Shown piece after piece: positions 43,557 to 51,289 of a stretch of 64,000 nt of DNA. Within the stretch, counting starts at the first letter, position 1; each line of letters starts with the position of its first letter. Source of the stretch: Psychroflexus planctonicus (lineage in GTDB: Bacteria > Bacteroidota > Bacteroidia > Flavobacteriales > Flavobacteriaceae); NCBI RefSeq assembly GCF_014640195.1, contig NZ_BMGM01000013.1, forward strand, positions 1-64,000, given 5' to 3'. Under the pieces are notes generated by a model. The model was not told the DNA's origin. It saw only the letters and a program-made list of their open reading frames with translations, and searched no databases. The position numbers were made by a program, and so were the translations under genes.

Positions 43557-44831
43557 ATGAAAACTACTACAAATCAAAGTGTCTTTTCTAAAAATTTTTA
43601 TTTGAAACCGCTTTTTTTCAAAATAGGTTTAGTAGTTCTATTTTTTGCATCTTTTATTTCAATGAATGCTCAAACTGTTAGCATTCCCGATCCTATTTTT
43701 TTAAATCGACTTATTGAAGTAGGAGTGGATACCAATGGAGATGGTGTTATCCAACAATCTGAAGCTGAAGCAATCAGTAGTTTAAGTGTTTCGACTTCTG
43801 TTCCTGACCCTAACAAAATTCAAAGTTTAGAAGGCATACAGTATTTTATTAACTTATCATCTTTGCATTGCCAAGGAAATGCGCTTACCACTCTAGATGT
43901 AACTAGTTTAACGCAATTGGAATCTTTGTTGTGTCAAAACAATCAACTTTCTTCTATACAAGTTGATGGTTTAAGCCAGTTAGAACGGATTTGGGCATAT
44001 TCAAATCAATTAACTGAAATCGATTTATCAGGATTAACTAATATGTGGTTTATTTGGCTTAATAATAATTTCATAGAAGATTTAGATCTATCAGATTTAA
44101 TCAGTTTAGAAGCTTTATATTTCGGGAACAACCAACTTTCTACAATAGATTTTTCTCAAACACAAAACTTAACTGATATAGATTTAAGCTACAATAACTT
44201 AAGTGAAGTGGACGTAAATCATTTAGCAGATTTAATGAATTTTTATATTTCAAATAATGAATTGACCACTATTGACTTAAGTGGTTTAGATGCTCTGTTT
44301 GCATTGCATATCGGTGGTAACTTAATCGAAAATATTGACGGTACTCAAAACCCGAACTTCACTGAGCTATATTGTCCATCAAATCCCAATTTGAACTATA
44401 TCAATATGAAAAACGGAGCCATATCTTACTCTTCGCCAGATAGTATGCCATATTTTAGTTTTGATTTCTCTAATTTGCCAGCGCTTGCATTTGTTTGTAT
44501 TGATGAAGGAGAAGAAGTAGCTTTGGCTGAAAGTTATTATGTTGCTGAAAATGTTGAAGTATCCACAACCAATTGCGCATTTTCAGTTTCGGATAATTAT
44601 TTTAATGAGTTTACATTTTATCCCAATCCAGCGAAAGATTTGTTGCATATGGAAAGCCAACAAAATAAGATAGATCAAATTGTAATCTATAACCTAAACG
44701 GGAAGCAAGTTTTGAATTCAACTTACAATGAAAATCAACCTATAGATGTAAGTAACTTAGCCAAAGGTATGTATTTGGTAAAAGTGCAAACAGAAAACGG
44801 AAGTTTAACGAAGAAGTTAATTAAAGATTAG
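43557..44831 (+). CDS. leucine-rich-repeat T9SS-sorted surface protein
   Basis: 424 residues. The signal peptide (about residues 20-39, ending SMNAQ) is preceded by a long N-terminus. A short EF-hand-like DTNGDGVIQQSEAEA follows, then about nine irregular leucine-rich repeats (residues 85-290) of the type LTTLDVTSLTQLESLLCQNN and IDLSGLTNMWFIWLNNN. A type A T9SS sorting domain starts at FTFYPNPAKDLLHME and ends LTKKLIKD. It should be exported and anchored or released at the cell surface; LRR proteins of this kind often mediate adhesion. Confidence 0.88.
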   Translation: MKTTTNQSVFSKNFYLKPLFFKIGLVVLFFASFISMNAQTVSIPDPIFLNRLIEVGVDTNGDGVIQQSEAEAISSLSVSTSVPDPNKIQSLEGIQYFINLSSLHCQGNALTTLDVTSLTQLESLLCQNNQLSSIQVDGLSQLERIWAYSNQLTEIDLSGLTNMWFIWLNNNFIEDLDLSDLISLEALYFGNNQLSTIDFSQTQNLTDIDLSYNNLSEVDVNHLADLMNFYISNNELTTIDLSGLDALFALHIGGNLIENIDGTQNPNFTELYCPSNPNLNYINMKNGAISYSSPDSMPYFSFDFSNLPALAFVCIDEGEEVALAESYYVAENVEVSTTNCAFSVSDNYFNEFTFYPNPAKDLLHMESQQNKIDQIVIYNLNGKQVLNSTYNENQPIDVSNLAKGMYLVKVQTENGSLTKKLIKD

Positions 44832-44880
44832 CGGTTTCAATTTGAGAATGAATTAAAAACATCACAGGTCTTCAAGACTT
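44620..44880 (+). repeat. duplicated T9SS sorting-domain DNA, copy 1
   Basis: From ATCCCAATCCAGCGAAAG through the stop codon and about 60 bases beyond, this DNA matches 45617-45870 at roughly 95% identity. It includes the shared 3' flank GCGGTTTCAATTTGA and a degraded copy of the CACAGGTCTTCAAG hairpin. Confidence 0.85.
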
Positions 44881-45025
44881 GGTAGATCCCTTTTTATCCT
44901 ACTATATTGATATGATGCTTAAGTTGAAATTCAATTACCCGAATTATTTAACAATTTATTTGTGATTAAACTTAATTATTAATAAAAATTTATGTAATTT
45001 CAAGCAATAATTAAAATTTACTATT

Positions 45026-45826
45026 ATGAAAACAACATCGCAACATCGCAACATCGCAACATCGCAACATCGCAACATCGCAACACCGCAACACCGCAAC
45101 ACCAAGAATTGTATTTTTTTTTTAATAACCTGCATTATATTAATATCATTTCAATTAAATGCTCAAAATGAACCTATTTTAGACCATAATTGGAAATTAG
45201 AACAAGTGGTTACAGCTGATTCTACTTTAGTAGTTCCAAACGACATGATTATTTTAGCTGATTTTTTTGATTTTGGTAACAACAATTTCTCGTTATCTCT
45301 TGGTTATTGTCAATTACTAGAATCGTTAGTAGATTTTGATAATCAAAACCAAAGTTTTGTTATTTCAGAAACAACAATGCCACTAGGTGATTGCAATATG
45401 CCTGAAATATTATCTCGTGAGTTTTTTCTATTTGAAGAATTTTTATTTGAAGATTTAAATAATTTTTCAAATCCCTATCAGCCATTTAGTTATACTTTTA
45501 CTGAAGAAGGCGATTTAATTCACCTAGATATAACTAATAGTGAAGGCGATGTCGCTACTTTTTGGGCAAGTACGTTAAGTAATGAAAATTTTGAAGAAAT
45601 CGAGTTTTCCATTTATCCGAATCCAGCGAAAGATTTGTTGCATATGGAAAGCCAAAAAAATAAGATAGAGCAAATTACAATCTATAACCTAAACGGGAAG
45701 CAAGTTTTGAATTCAACTTACAATGAAAATCAACCTATAGATATAAGTAACTTAGCCAAAGGTATGTATTTGGTGAAAGTGAAAACTGAAAATGGAAGTT
45801 TAACGAAGAAGTTAATTAAAGACTAG
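45026..45826 (+). CDS. T9SS-sorted secreted protein with octanucleotide repeat at its 5' end
   Basis: 266 residues. The start codon is followed by eight 8-bp units encoding SQHRNIAT-type repeats, then a signal peptide (IFFLITCIILISFQLNAQ). A small domain (residues about 48-185) of the lipocalin/META-like kind follows, with DHNWKLEQVVTADSTLVVP and FDFGNNNFSLSLGYC. A type A sorting domain begins at FSIYPNPAKDLLHME. Because 8 is not a multiple of 3, loss or gain of one unit puts the signal peptide out of frame. No other in-frame start lies between the repeat and the signal. Confidence 0.82.
   Translation: MKTTSQHRNIATSQHRNIATPQHRNTKNCIFFLITCIILISFQLNAQNEPILDHNWKLEQVVTADSTLVVPNDMIILADFFDFGNNNFSLSLGYCQLLESLVDFDNQNQSFVISETTMPLGDCNMPEILSREFFLFEEFLFEDLNNFSNPYQPFSYTFTEEGDLIHLDITNSEGDVATFWASTLSNENFEEIEFSIYPNPAKDLLHMESQKNKIEQITIYNLNGKQVLNSTYNENQPIDISNLAKGMYLVKVKTENGSLTKKLIKD
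45035..45098 (+). repeat. 8-bp tandem repeat (6 x ACATCGCA, 2 x ACACCGCA)
   Basis: Six perfect ACATCGCA units are followed by two ACACCGCA units and a partial one. It lies 9 bases into the coding sequence of the T9SS protein gene. Confidence 0.95.
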
Positions 45827-45870
45827 CGGTTTCAATTTGAAAATGAATTAAAAACCTCACAGGTCTTCAA
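45617..45870 (+). repeat. duplicated T9SS sorting-domain DNA, copy 2
   Basis: This is the partner of 44620-44880. The match runs through the last 70 codons, the stop, and the flank GCGGTTTCAATTTGAAAATG up to the terminator hairpin. Confidence 0.85.
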
Positions 45871-45885
45871 GAGCTGTGAGGTTTG
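45851..45885. terminator. bidirectional hairpin terminator between the T9SS gene and purA
   Basis: An 11-bp stem (AAACCTCACAG / CTGTGAGGTTT) with an 11-base loop lies between the convergent ends, with A/T-rich flanks on both sides. Confidence 0.65.
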
Positions 45886-45908
45886 CTATTTTAAGATTTG
45901 ATGTACAT

Positions 45909-47180
45909 TTACCGAATAATCGTCTGCGTTCGATCTGGACCAACCGATACAATTTTGATGGGCACTCCAACTTCATCTTCAATAAATTGAATGTATTCAT
46001 TTAACTCTTCAGGAAGTTTATTGATGTCTTTCATTTTAGTTAAATCTTCCTTCCATCCTTTTAATTCAGTGTAGATAGGTTCAATATTTTCTTCTTCAAT
46101 ATTGTAGGGTAAATGTGTGATTTTTTCGCCTTTGTACTTATAAGCAGTGCAAACTTTTAAGGTTTTAAAGCCGCTAAGTACGTCGCCTTTCATCATAATT
46201 AATTCGGTTACTCCATTTACTTGAACGGCATATTTTAGCGCAACTAAGTCTAACCATCCACAACGTCTTGGGCGTCCGGTGGTGGCACCAAATTCGTTTC
46301 CAACTTTTGCCATTTTGGCTCCGTCTTCATCAAATAATTCAGTAGGAAAAGGACCGCTTCCTACGCGAGTCGTGTATGCTTTAAAAATACCAAAAACCTT
46401 TTTAATTTTGTTGGGTGCAATGCCTAAACCTGTACAAGCTCCAGCTGCGGTGGTATTAGATGAAGTAACAAACGGATAAGTTCCAAAGTCAATGTCTAAC
46501 AAAGAACCTTGCGCGCCTTCGGCTAAAATACTTTTGTTATCTTGTTGTGCTTGGTGTAAATATTCTTCGGAGTCTATAAATTTTAAAGACTTTAATACTT
46601 CAATAGCAGCAAAAAACTCTTCTTCTAATTCTTTTAAATTGTATTGTACATCAACATTATAGAAGCTAATCATGGCTTCGTGCTTATCGGCTAGCGTTCG
46701 GTATTTTTCTTGCCAGTCATTCATTTCTAAATCGCCAACGCGAATTCCGTTTCTACCGGTTTTGTCCATATACGTTGGTCCAATACCTTTTAAAGTGGAA
46801 CCAATTTTGGCTTTTCCTTTAGCAGCTTCAGAAGCGGCATCTAACAAACGATGTGTAGGTAAGATTAAATGTGCTTTTCTGGAAATGACAAGTTTTTTAT
46901 GCAGGTCTAAATTGAATTTAGCTAGGTTATCTAATTCCCGTTTAAAAATCACAGGATCGATGACTACGCCATTACCAACTAAATTTATGGTTCCTTCGTG
47001 AAAAATTCCTGAAGGAATGGTGTGTAAAACATGTTTAATTCCATCAAATTCTAAAGTGTGTCCCGCATTTGGTCCACCTTGAAATCGCGCAATAATATCG
47101 TATTTTTCAGTAAGGTAATCAACAATTTTTCCTTTTCCTTCGTCTCCCCATTGAAGACCTAATAGCAAATCGACTGCCAT
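45909..47180 (-). CDS. purA: adenylosuccinate synthase
   Basis: 423 residues. It joins aspartate to IMP with GTP in AMP synthesis. Characteristic segments are LQWGDEGKGKIVDYL at the GTP site, GPNAGHT, GIGPTYMDK, RVGSGPFPTEL, GATTGRPRRCGWLD and SVGPDRTQTI at the end. Length and motifs are normal. It starts 6 bases after the stop of the Fur-family gene on the same strand and so probably forms an operon with it. Confidence 0.97.
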   Translation of the reverse strand: MAVDLLLGLQWGDEGKGKIVDYLTEKYDIIARFQGGPNAGHTLEFDGIKHVLHTIPSGIFHEGTINLVGNGVVIDPVIFKRELDNLAKFNLDLHKKLVISRKAHLILPTHRLLDAASEAAKGKAKIGSTLKGIGPTYMDKTGRNGIRVGDLEMNDWQEKYRTLADKHEAMISFYNVDVQYNLKELEEEFFAAIEVLKSLKFIDSEEYLHQAQQDNKSILAEGAQGSLLDIDFGTYPFVTSSNTTAAGACTGLGIAPNKIKKVFGIFKAYTTRVGSGPFPTELFDEDGAKMAKVGNEFGATTGRPRRCGWLDLVALKYAVQVNGVTELIMMKGDVLSGFKTLKVCTAYKYKGEKITHLPYNIEEENIEPIYTELKGWKEDLTKMKDINKLPEELNEYIQFIEDEVGVPIKIVSVGPDRTQTIIR

Positions 47181-47186
47181 AAAAAT

Positions 47187-47642
47187 TTATTGTTTAGGTT
47201 TGTTTTTGGTTCCGTAGAAGTAAAGTGAATGTCGATCTATAGTAATATCGAAAACTTCTTCTATGGTTTTTTTGATGCTTTCTATGCGTGGGTCACAAAA
47301 TTCAATCACTTCACTGGTATCGGTTAAAATAACATGATCGTGTTGTCTATCAAAATACGATTTTTCGTACTGAGCTTGATTTTTACCAAACTGATGTTTT
47401 CTAACTAAGCCGCAATCCATCAACAAATCTATGGTATTGTAAAGCGTTGCTCTACTTACGCGATAGTTCTTGTTTTTCATGGTAATATAAAGCGACTCAA
47501 TATCAAAATGTTCTTCGCTATCGTATATTTCCTGTAAAATAGCAAAGCGCTCTGGAGTTTTACGGTGACCTTTATCTTCTAAAAATTGGGTAAAAACCTT
47601 TTTAACTACAAGTTGGTCTTTTATTTTTGTGTCTTTAGTCAT
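47187..47642 (-). CDS. Fur-family transcriptional regulator
   Basis: 151 residues. The winged helix reads [16 protein letters not shown] and [21 protein letters not shown]. The metal-binding hinge and dimer domain hold His-rich [13 protein letters not shown] and EFCDPRIES. The usual CxxC zinc pairs of canonical Fur are not present, so it may be a Zur/PerR-like or reduced member. It lies between relA/spoT and purA on the same strand, a gene order I would expect to be conserved in Flavobacteria. Confidence 0.9.
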   Translation of the reverse strand: MTKDTKIKDQLVVKKVFTQFLEDKGHRKTPERFAILQEIYDSEEHFDIESLYITMKNKNYRVSRATLYNTIDLLMDCGLVRKHQFGKNQAQYEKSYFDRQHDHVILTDTSEVIEFCDPRIESIKKTIEEVFDITIDRHSLYFYGTKNKPKQ

Positions 47643-47661
47643 AAGCTACAAATTTAAGCTT

Positions 47662-49875
47662 TTATTCACGGCTAATCTTATCTATGCCTTCAATTTTTTT
47701 AAGCTGATCTGTCAAACGTTTTAAAATGCTTTTATTCTTAACTGAAACCGTAATGTTTCCTATAAAAACACCATCCTGACTGTTAAAAGCTATTTTTTTC
47801 ATATTAACGCTCAGGTTTTTAGAAATTACTGAAGTTATTTGATTTATCAAGCCAATATCATCTATCCCAGTTAATTTTAATTCCGCATTAAATTCTTCTT
47901 GAGAAGAATCTATCCATTTGGCTTTATAAATTCGGTAGGCAAAGTTACTTTGCAATTGTATGGCATTGGGGCAATCTTTTTTATGCACTTTCATACCATC
48001 GCTTACGGTTAAAAATCCAAAAACCTTATCGCCAGGAATGGGATTACAACAGTTGGCCATTTGGTAATTTAGTTTTTGCTCATCGTCTCCAAAAACAAGT
48101 TGGTCGTAATTTTCAGTGATCTCATCTTCCTTAACTTCATTTTTTACTGGACTCCTTCTAATTTTATTTTTGAAGAAGGAAACAAAAGCATTGTTTTTAT
48201 ACGAAGCAAACTTCTTAATTTGCGCATTGTCTATGGTACCTAATCCTACACGATAAAAAAGATCTAAACTGGTTTTAAGTTTAAAATAATTAACCAATTC
48301 GTTGACAGTTCGTTCGTTTAATTGAATTTTCTGTGAGCGTAATTTTCTTATTAAAACTTCTTTTCCTTCTTCCGCAATTTCTTTTTTCTTGACTTTTAAG
48401 GCCGTTTTAATTTTAGAACGTGCTTTAGCTGTAGTGGCAAAATCTAGCCAGTTATTAGTGGGTTTGGCAGAATTAGAAGTAATTACTTCTACTTGATCGC
48501 CACTTTTTAAAACGTGACTAAGCGGTCTCAATTTTCCATTTACCTTCACCCCACGGGTTTGTGTTCCCACATCGGTATGGATATGGAAGGCAAAGTCTAA
48601 GGCGGTTGCACCTTTGGGTAAAGATTTTAAATCTCCTTGTGGAGTAAATACAAAAATTTCTTTTGCATATAAATTCAATTTGAATTGCTCTACAAAATCT
48701 ACCGCATTCATTTCTTGATTTTCTAGTGCTTCTTGTAAACGGTTGAGCCAAACTTCAATGCCTTGATCTTCTTGATCTACTCCGTGTTTGTATTTGTAGT
48801 GTGCAGCGTAGCCTTTTTCGGCTATTTCGTTCATTCGGTCGCTTCTAATTTGCACTTCAACCCATCTGCCTTTTGGTCCCATCACGGTAATATGCAAAGC
48901 TTCGTAACCTGTAGATTTTGGTGAAGAAATCCAATCGCGCAAACGGGTTGGGTTAGGCCTGAAGAAATCGGTTACAATAGAGTAAATTTTCCACGCTAAG
49001 AATTTTTCGTTTTGTGGTTCACTTTTATAAACAATTCGGATGGCGAATTTATCGTAGATTTCATCGTAAGTAACATTTTGGTTAATGATTTTTTTACGAA
49101 TGGAATAAATAGATTTAGACCTTCCTTTTATTTCAAATTCAATGTCTTCTTTTACAATAGCATCACTAATTACCTTCGAAAAATCGGTAATATAGGCATC
49201 TTGTTCTTCTTTGCTATCTTGTATTTTACTTTTGATGTCTTGATAGACATCTGGTTCTGTATACTTTAAACTTAAATCTTCGAGTTCAGTTTTAATGTTG
49301 TATAAACCAATTCTGTGAGCAAGCGGAGCGTAAATATATAATGTTTCGCTAGCAATTTTAACTTGCTTATCATCTCGCATAGCGTCCATGGTTTGCATAT
49401 TGTGCAAACGATCTGCAATTTTGATGATGATTACCCGAACATCATCGCTTAAGGTAAGCAGCATTTTTCTGAAGTTTTCTGCTTGAAGCGAAATATTTCC
49501 ATCTTTCTTAAGACTAGAGATTTTAGTCAAACCATCAACTATTCGAGCAACAGTTTCACCAAACATTTGTTCGATATCTGCTAAACTGTATTCGGTGTCT
49601 TCAACTACATCATGGAGTAAAGCAGCAGTGATGGAAGTGGCGTCTAGTCCAATTTCAGAAGCTACAATTTTAGCCACGGCAATGGGATGAAAAATGTATG
49701 CTTCACCAGATTTTCTGCGTTGGTTTTTGTGGGCTTCAACGGCAGTTTCAAAAGCTTTTCTGATCATGACTTTGTCTTCATCAGAGAGCGTTCGATAGCT
49801 TATGCGAAGCAACTCTTTGTATTGCTTTGCAATTTTTTTGTTCTCTTTGTCGAGGTATTCCTGCGTTAACTCCAT
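47662..49875 (-). CDS. bifunctional (p)ppGpp synthetase/hydrolase, Rel/SpoT family
   Basis: 737 residues in the normal order. HD hydrolase (GEAYIFHPIAVAKI, AALLHDVVEDTEY, IIKIADRLHNMQTM) comes first, then the synthetase (FAIRIVYKSEP, GYEALHITVMGPKGRWVEVQ), TGS (IFVFTPQGDLKSLPKGATAL), a zinc-finger-like helical part (ANCCNPIPGDKVFGF) and a C-terminal ACT domain. The intact HHHDxxED residues suggest active hydrolase, so this is likely the single bifunctional Rel enzyme. It controls the stringent response. The Fur-family gene follows 19 bases later. Confidence 0.95.
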   Translation of the reverse strand: MELTQEYLDKENKKIAKQYKELLRISYRTLSDEDKVMIRKAFETAVEAHKNQRRKSGEAYIFHPIAVAKIVASEIGLDATSITAALLHDVVEDTEYSLADIEQMFGETVARIVDGLTKISSLKKDGNISLQAENFRKMLLTLSDDVRVIIIKIADRLHNMQTMDAMRDDKQVKIASETLYIYAPLAHRIGLYNIKTELEDLSLKYTEPDVYQDIKSKIQDSKEEQDAYITDFSKVISDAIVKEDIEFEIKGRSKSIYSIRKKIINQNVTYDEIYDKFAIRIVYKSEPQNEKFLAWKIYSIVTDFFRPNPTRLRDWISSPKSTGYEALHITVMGPKGRWVEVQIRSDRMNEIAEKGYAAHYKYKHGVDQEDQGIEVWLNRLQEALENQEMNAVDFVEQFKLNLYAKEIFVFTPQGDLKSLPKGATALDFAFHIHTDVGTQTRGVKVNGKLRPLSHVLKSGDQVEVITSNSAKPTNNWLDFATTAKARSKIKTALKVKKKEIAEEGKEVLIRKLRSQKIQLNERTVNELVNYFKLKTSLDLFYRVGLGTIDNAQIKKFASYKNNAFVSFFKNKIRRSPVKNEVKEDEITENYDQLVFGDDEQKLNYQMANCCNPIPGDKVFGFLTVSDGMKVHKKDCPNAIQLQSNFAYRIYKAKWIDSSQEEFNAELKLTGIDDIGLINQITSVISKNLSVNMKKIAFNSQDGVFIGNITVSVKNKSILKRLTDQLKKIEGIDKISRE

Positions 49876-49893
49876 ATTACTAAGATAACAAAA

Positions 49894-51132
49894 CTAAGAT
49901 TTCAAATTTAAGTTTTCTACTCTTTTTTGCAAAGGCGGATGCGAATAGTTAAAGAACACATAAGCAGGATGTGGAGTTAGGTTACTTAGGCTTTTACTGC
50001 TTAATTTCTTTAAACTAGAAATTAAATATTTTGCTATGTAGGTGTTTTTAGCAAAATTGTCTGCCTGGTATTCAAATTTTCGAGAAACTTTGTTCATCAA
50101 TAATCCGGTTAGGGTAGAAATAGGACTGTACAACAAACCAAAAGCCACCAAACTCAAGTGAAAACTGTTTTGCGAAGTTCCTAAGGCTTCAGCAAGCATG
50201 GGTTCATTTACCAAAAGTGAAAAAATCCAAAGTGTAAAACCGGTTGTTAAAATGGAAACGGAAAGATTAAACACTATATGTTTCTTTTTGTAGTGTCCTA
50301 CTTCATGCGCTAACACAGCAACTACTTCTTCATCCGATAAATCTTCAATTAAGGTATCGTACAACGTAATGCGTTTTTCTTTTCCAAAACCCGAAAAATA
50401 GGCATTGGCTTTGGTGCTTCTTTTGGAACCATCAATCACGTAAATGTTTTGTAATTCAAATCCAACTTCTTTGGCGTAAGCTTCGATTTTATCGCGTAAA
50501 CTGCCTTCTTCTAATGGTGTTTGTTTGTTGAACAACGGAACAATCAACTTTGCGTAAAACATATTCATAAACAAAGTGAAAACAGTGATTAAAGCCCAAG
50601 CATACCACCAAAAATTGCTTCCGGCTAGTTCAAAAAACCACATTAATAAAGCTAAAATTCCACCGCCTAACACAATGCCCATTCCCCAAGATTTCAAAAG
50701 GTCTGTAAAAAAGGTTGCTTTTGTAGTTTTGTTGAAACCGTATTTCTCTTCAATTACAAAAGTGTGATAATAGGAAAATGGAATTCCGATGATGCTGGAT
50801 GCAAAAAACAATATTCCGAAAAAGCTTAAACCAATGTAAATTTCATTTTCGAACCAACTTCTTGCTAAGTTATCTACATAAGCAAAACCATCCAAAAAAA
50901 GGAAAATTAAGGTCAGTAAAAACATCAAACTTCCGCTTAAGCGACTAAATTTTTGTTGTTCTTTTTTGTAGGCTTGCGATTTTTGGTATTCATCTTTTTC
51001 AAACACATCGGATAAATTAGATGGGATGGGTTTGTTGAAATACGAAGTGTTGAGTTGGTCTAAAACTTTATCCAGAATAAACTCAATTACCAAAATGGCA
51101 ATGATGATCCAAAATAGAATGTTGGCGGTCAT
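49894..51132 (-). CDS. STE24/HtpX-type M48 integral-membrane metalloprotease
   Basis: 412 residues with about seven membrane helices. The zinc site is His276-Glu277-x-x-His280 in VLAHEVGHYKKKH, with the third ligand in FEYQADNFA. The STE24 signatures DGSKRSTKANAYFSGFG and YGFNKTTKATFFTD are clear, matching CAAX prenyl protease 1. Bacterial homologues probably degrade misfolded membrane proteins. It lies 18 bases upstream of relA/spoT on the same strand. Confidence 0.93.
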   Translation of the reverse strand: MTANILFWIIIAILVIEFILDKVLDQLNTSYFNKPIPSNLSDVFEKDEYQKSQAYKKEQQKFSRLSGSLMFLLTLIFLFLDGFAYVDNLARSWFENEIYIGLSFFGILFFASSIIGIPFSYYHTFVIEEKYGFNKTTKATFFTDLLKSWGMGIVLGGGILALLMWFFELAGSNFWWYAWALITVFTLFMNMFYAKLIVPLFNKQTPLEEGSLRDKIEAYAKEVGFELQNIYVIDGSKRSTKANAYFSGFGKEKRITLYDTLIEDLSDEEVVAVLAHEVGHYKKKHIVFNLSVSILTTGFTLWIFSLLVNEPMLAEALGTSQNSFHLSLVAFGLLYSPISTLTGLLMNKVSRKFEYQADNFAKNTYIAKYLISSLKKLSSKSLSNLTPHPAYVFFNYSHPPLQKRVENLNLKS

Positions 51133-51231
51133 AAGCTAAAATTAGCGACAAAAATACATTTTTTAAGCTAAAATAATGCATCATATTGACTTTGTGAAGA
51201 ATCCGGTTTTAGGTTTATTTTTCCAATCAAA

Positions 51232-51245
51232 CTGATGTTTGTCAT
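51232..51245. promoter_or_regulatory. candidate FNR/Crp-like dyad upstream of the copper ATPase
   Basis: CTGATGTTTGTCAT has TGAT and GTCA half-sites separated by 4 bases, close to the FNR pattern TTGAT-N4-ATCAA. It lies 45 bases before the ATG. An oxygen-responsive promoter would suit a cytochrome-oxidase copper ATPase, but the match is imperfect. Confidence 0.25.
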
Positions 51246-51289
51246 TTTTATAAACTTGTAAATCAGGCATCTTTGCTACAAAAAAAACA

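Noticed and set aside
44858-44890. Functional terminator after the leucine-rich-repeat gene
   Set aside because: It starts like the 45851 hairpin, but its right arm is mutated (CTTGGTAGATCCC) and no longer pairs well.
45035-45098. CRISPR-like array
   Set aside because: The units are 8 bases long, contiguous and without spacers; it is a simple tandem repeat. No CRISPR array or cas gene is seen anywhere in the window.
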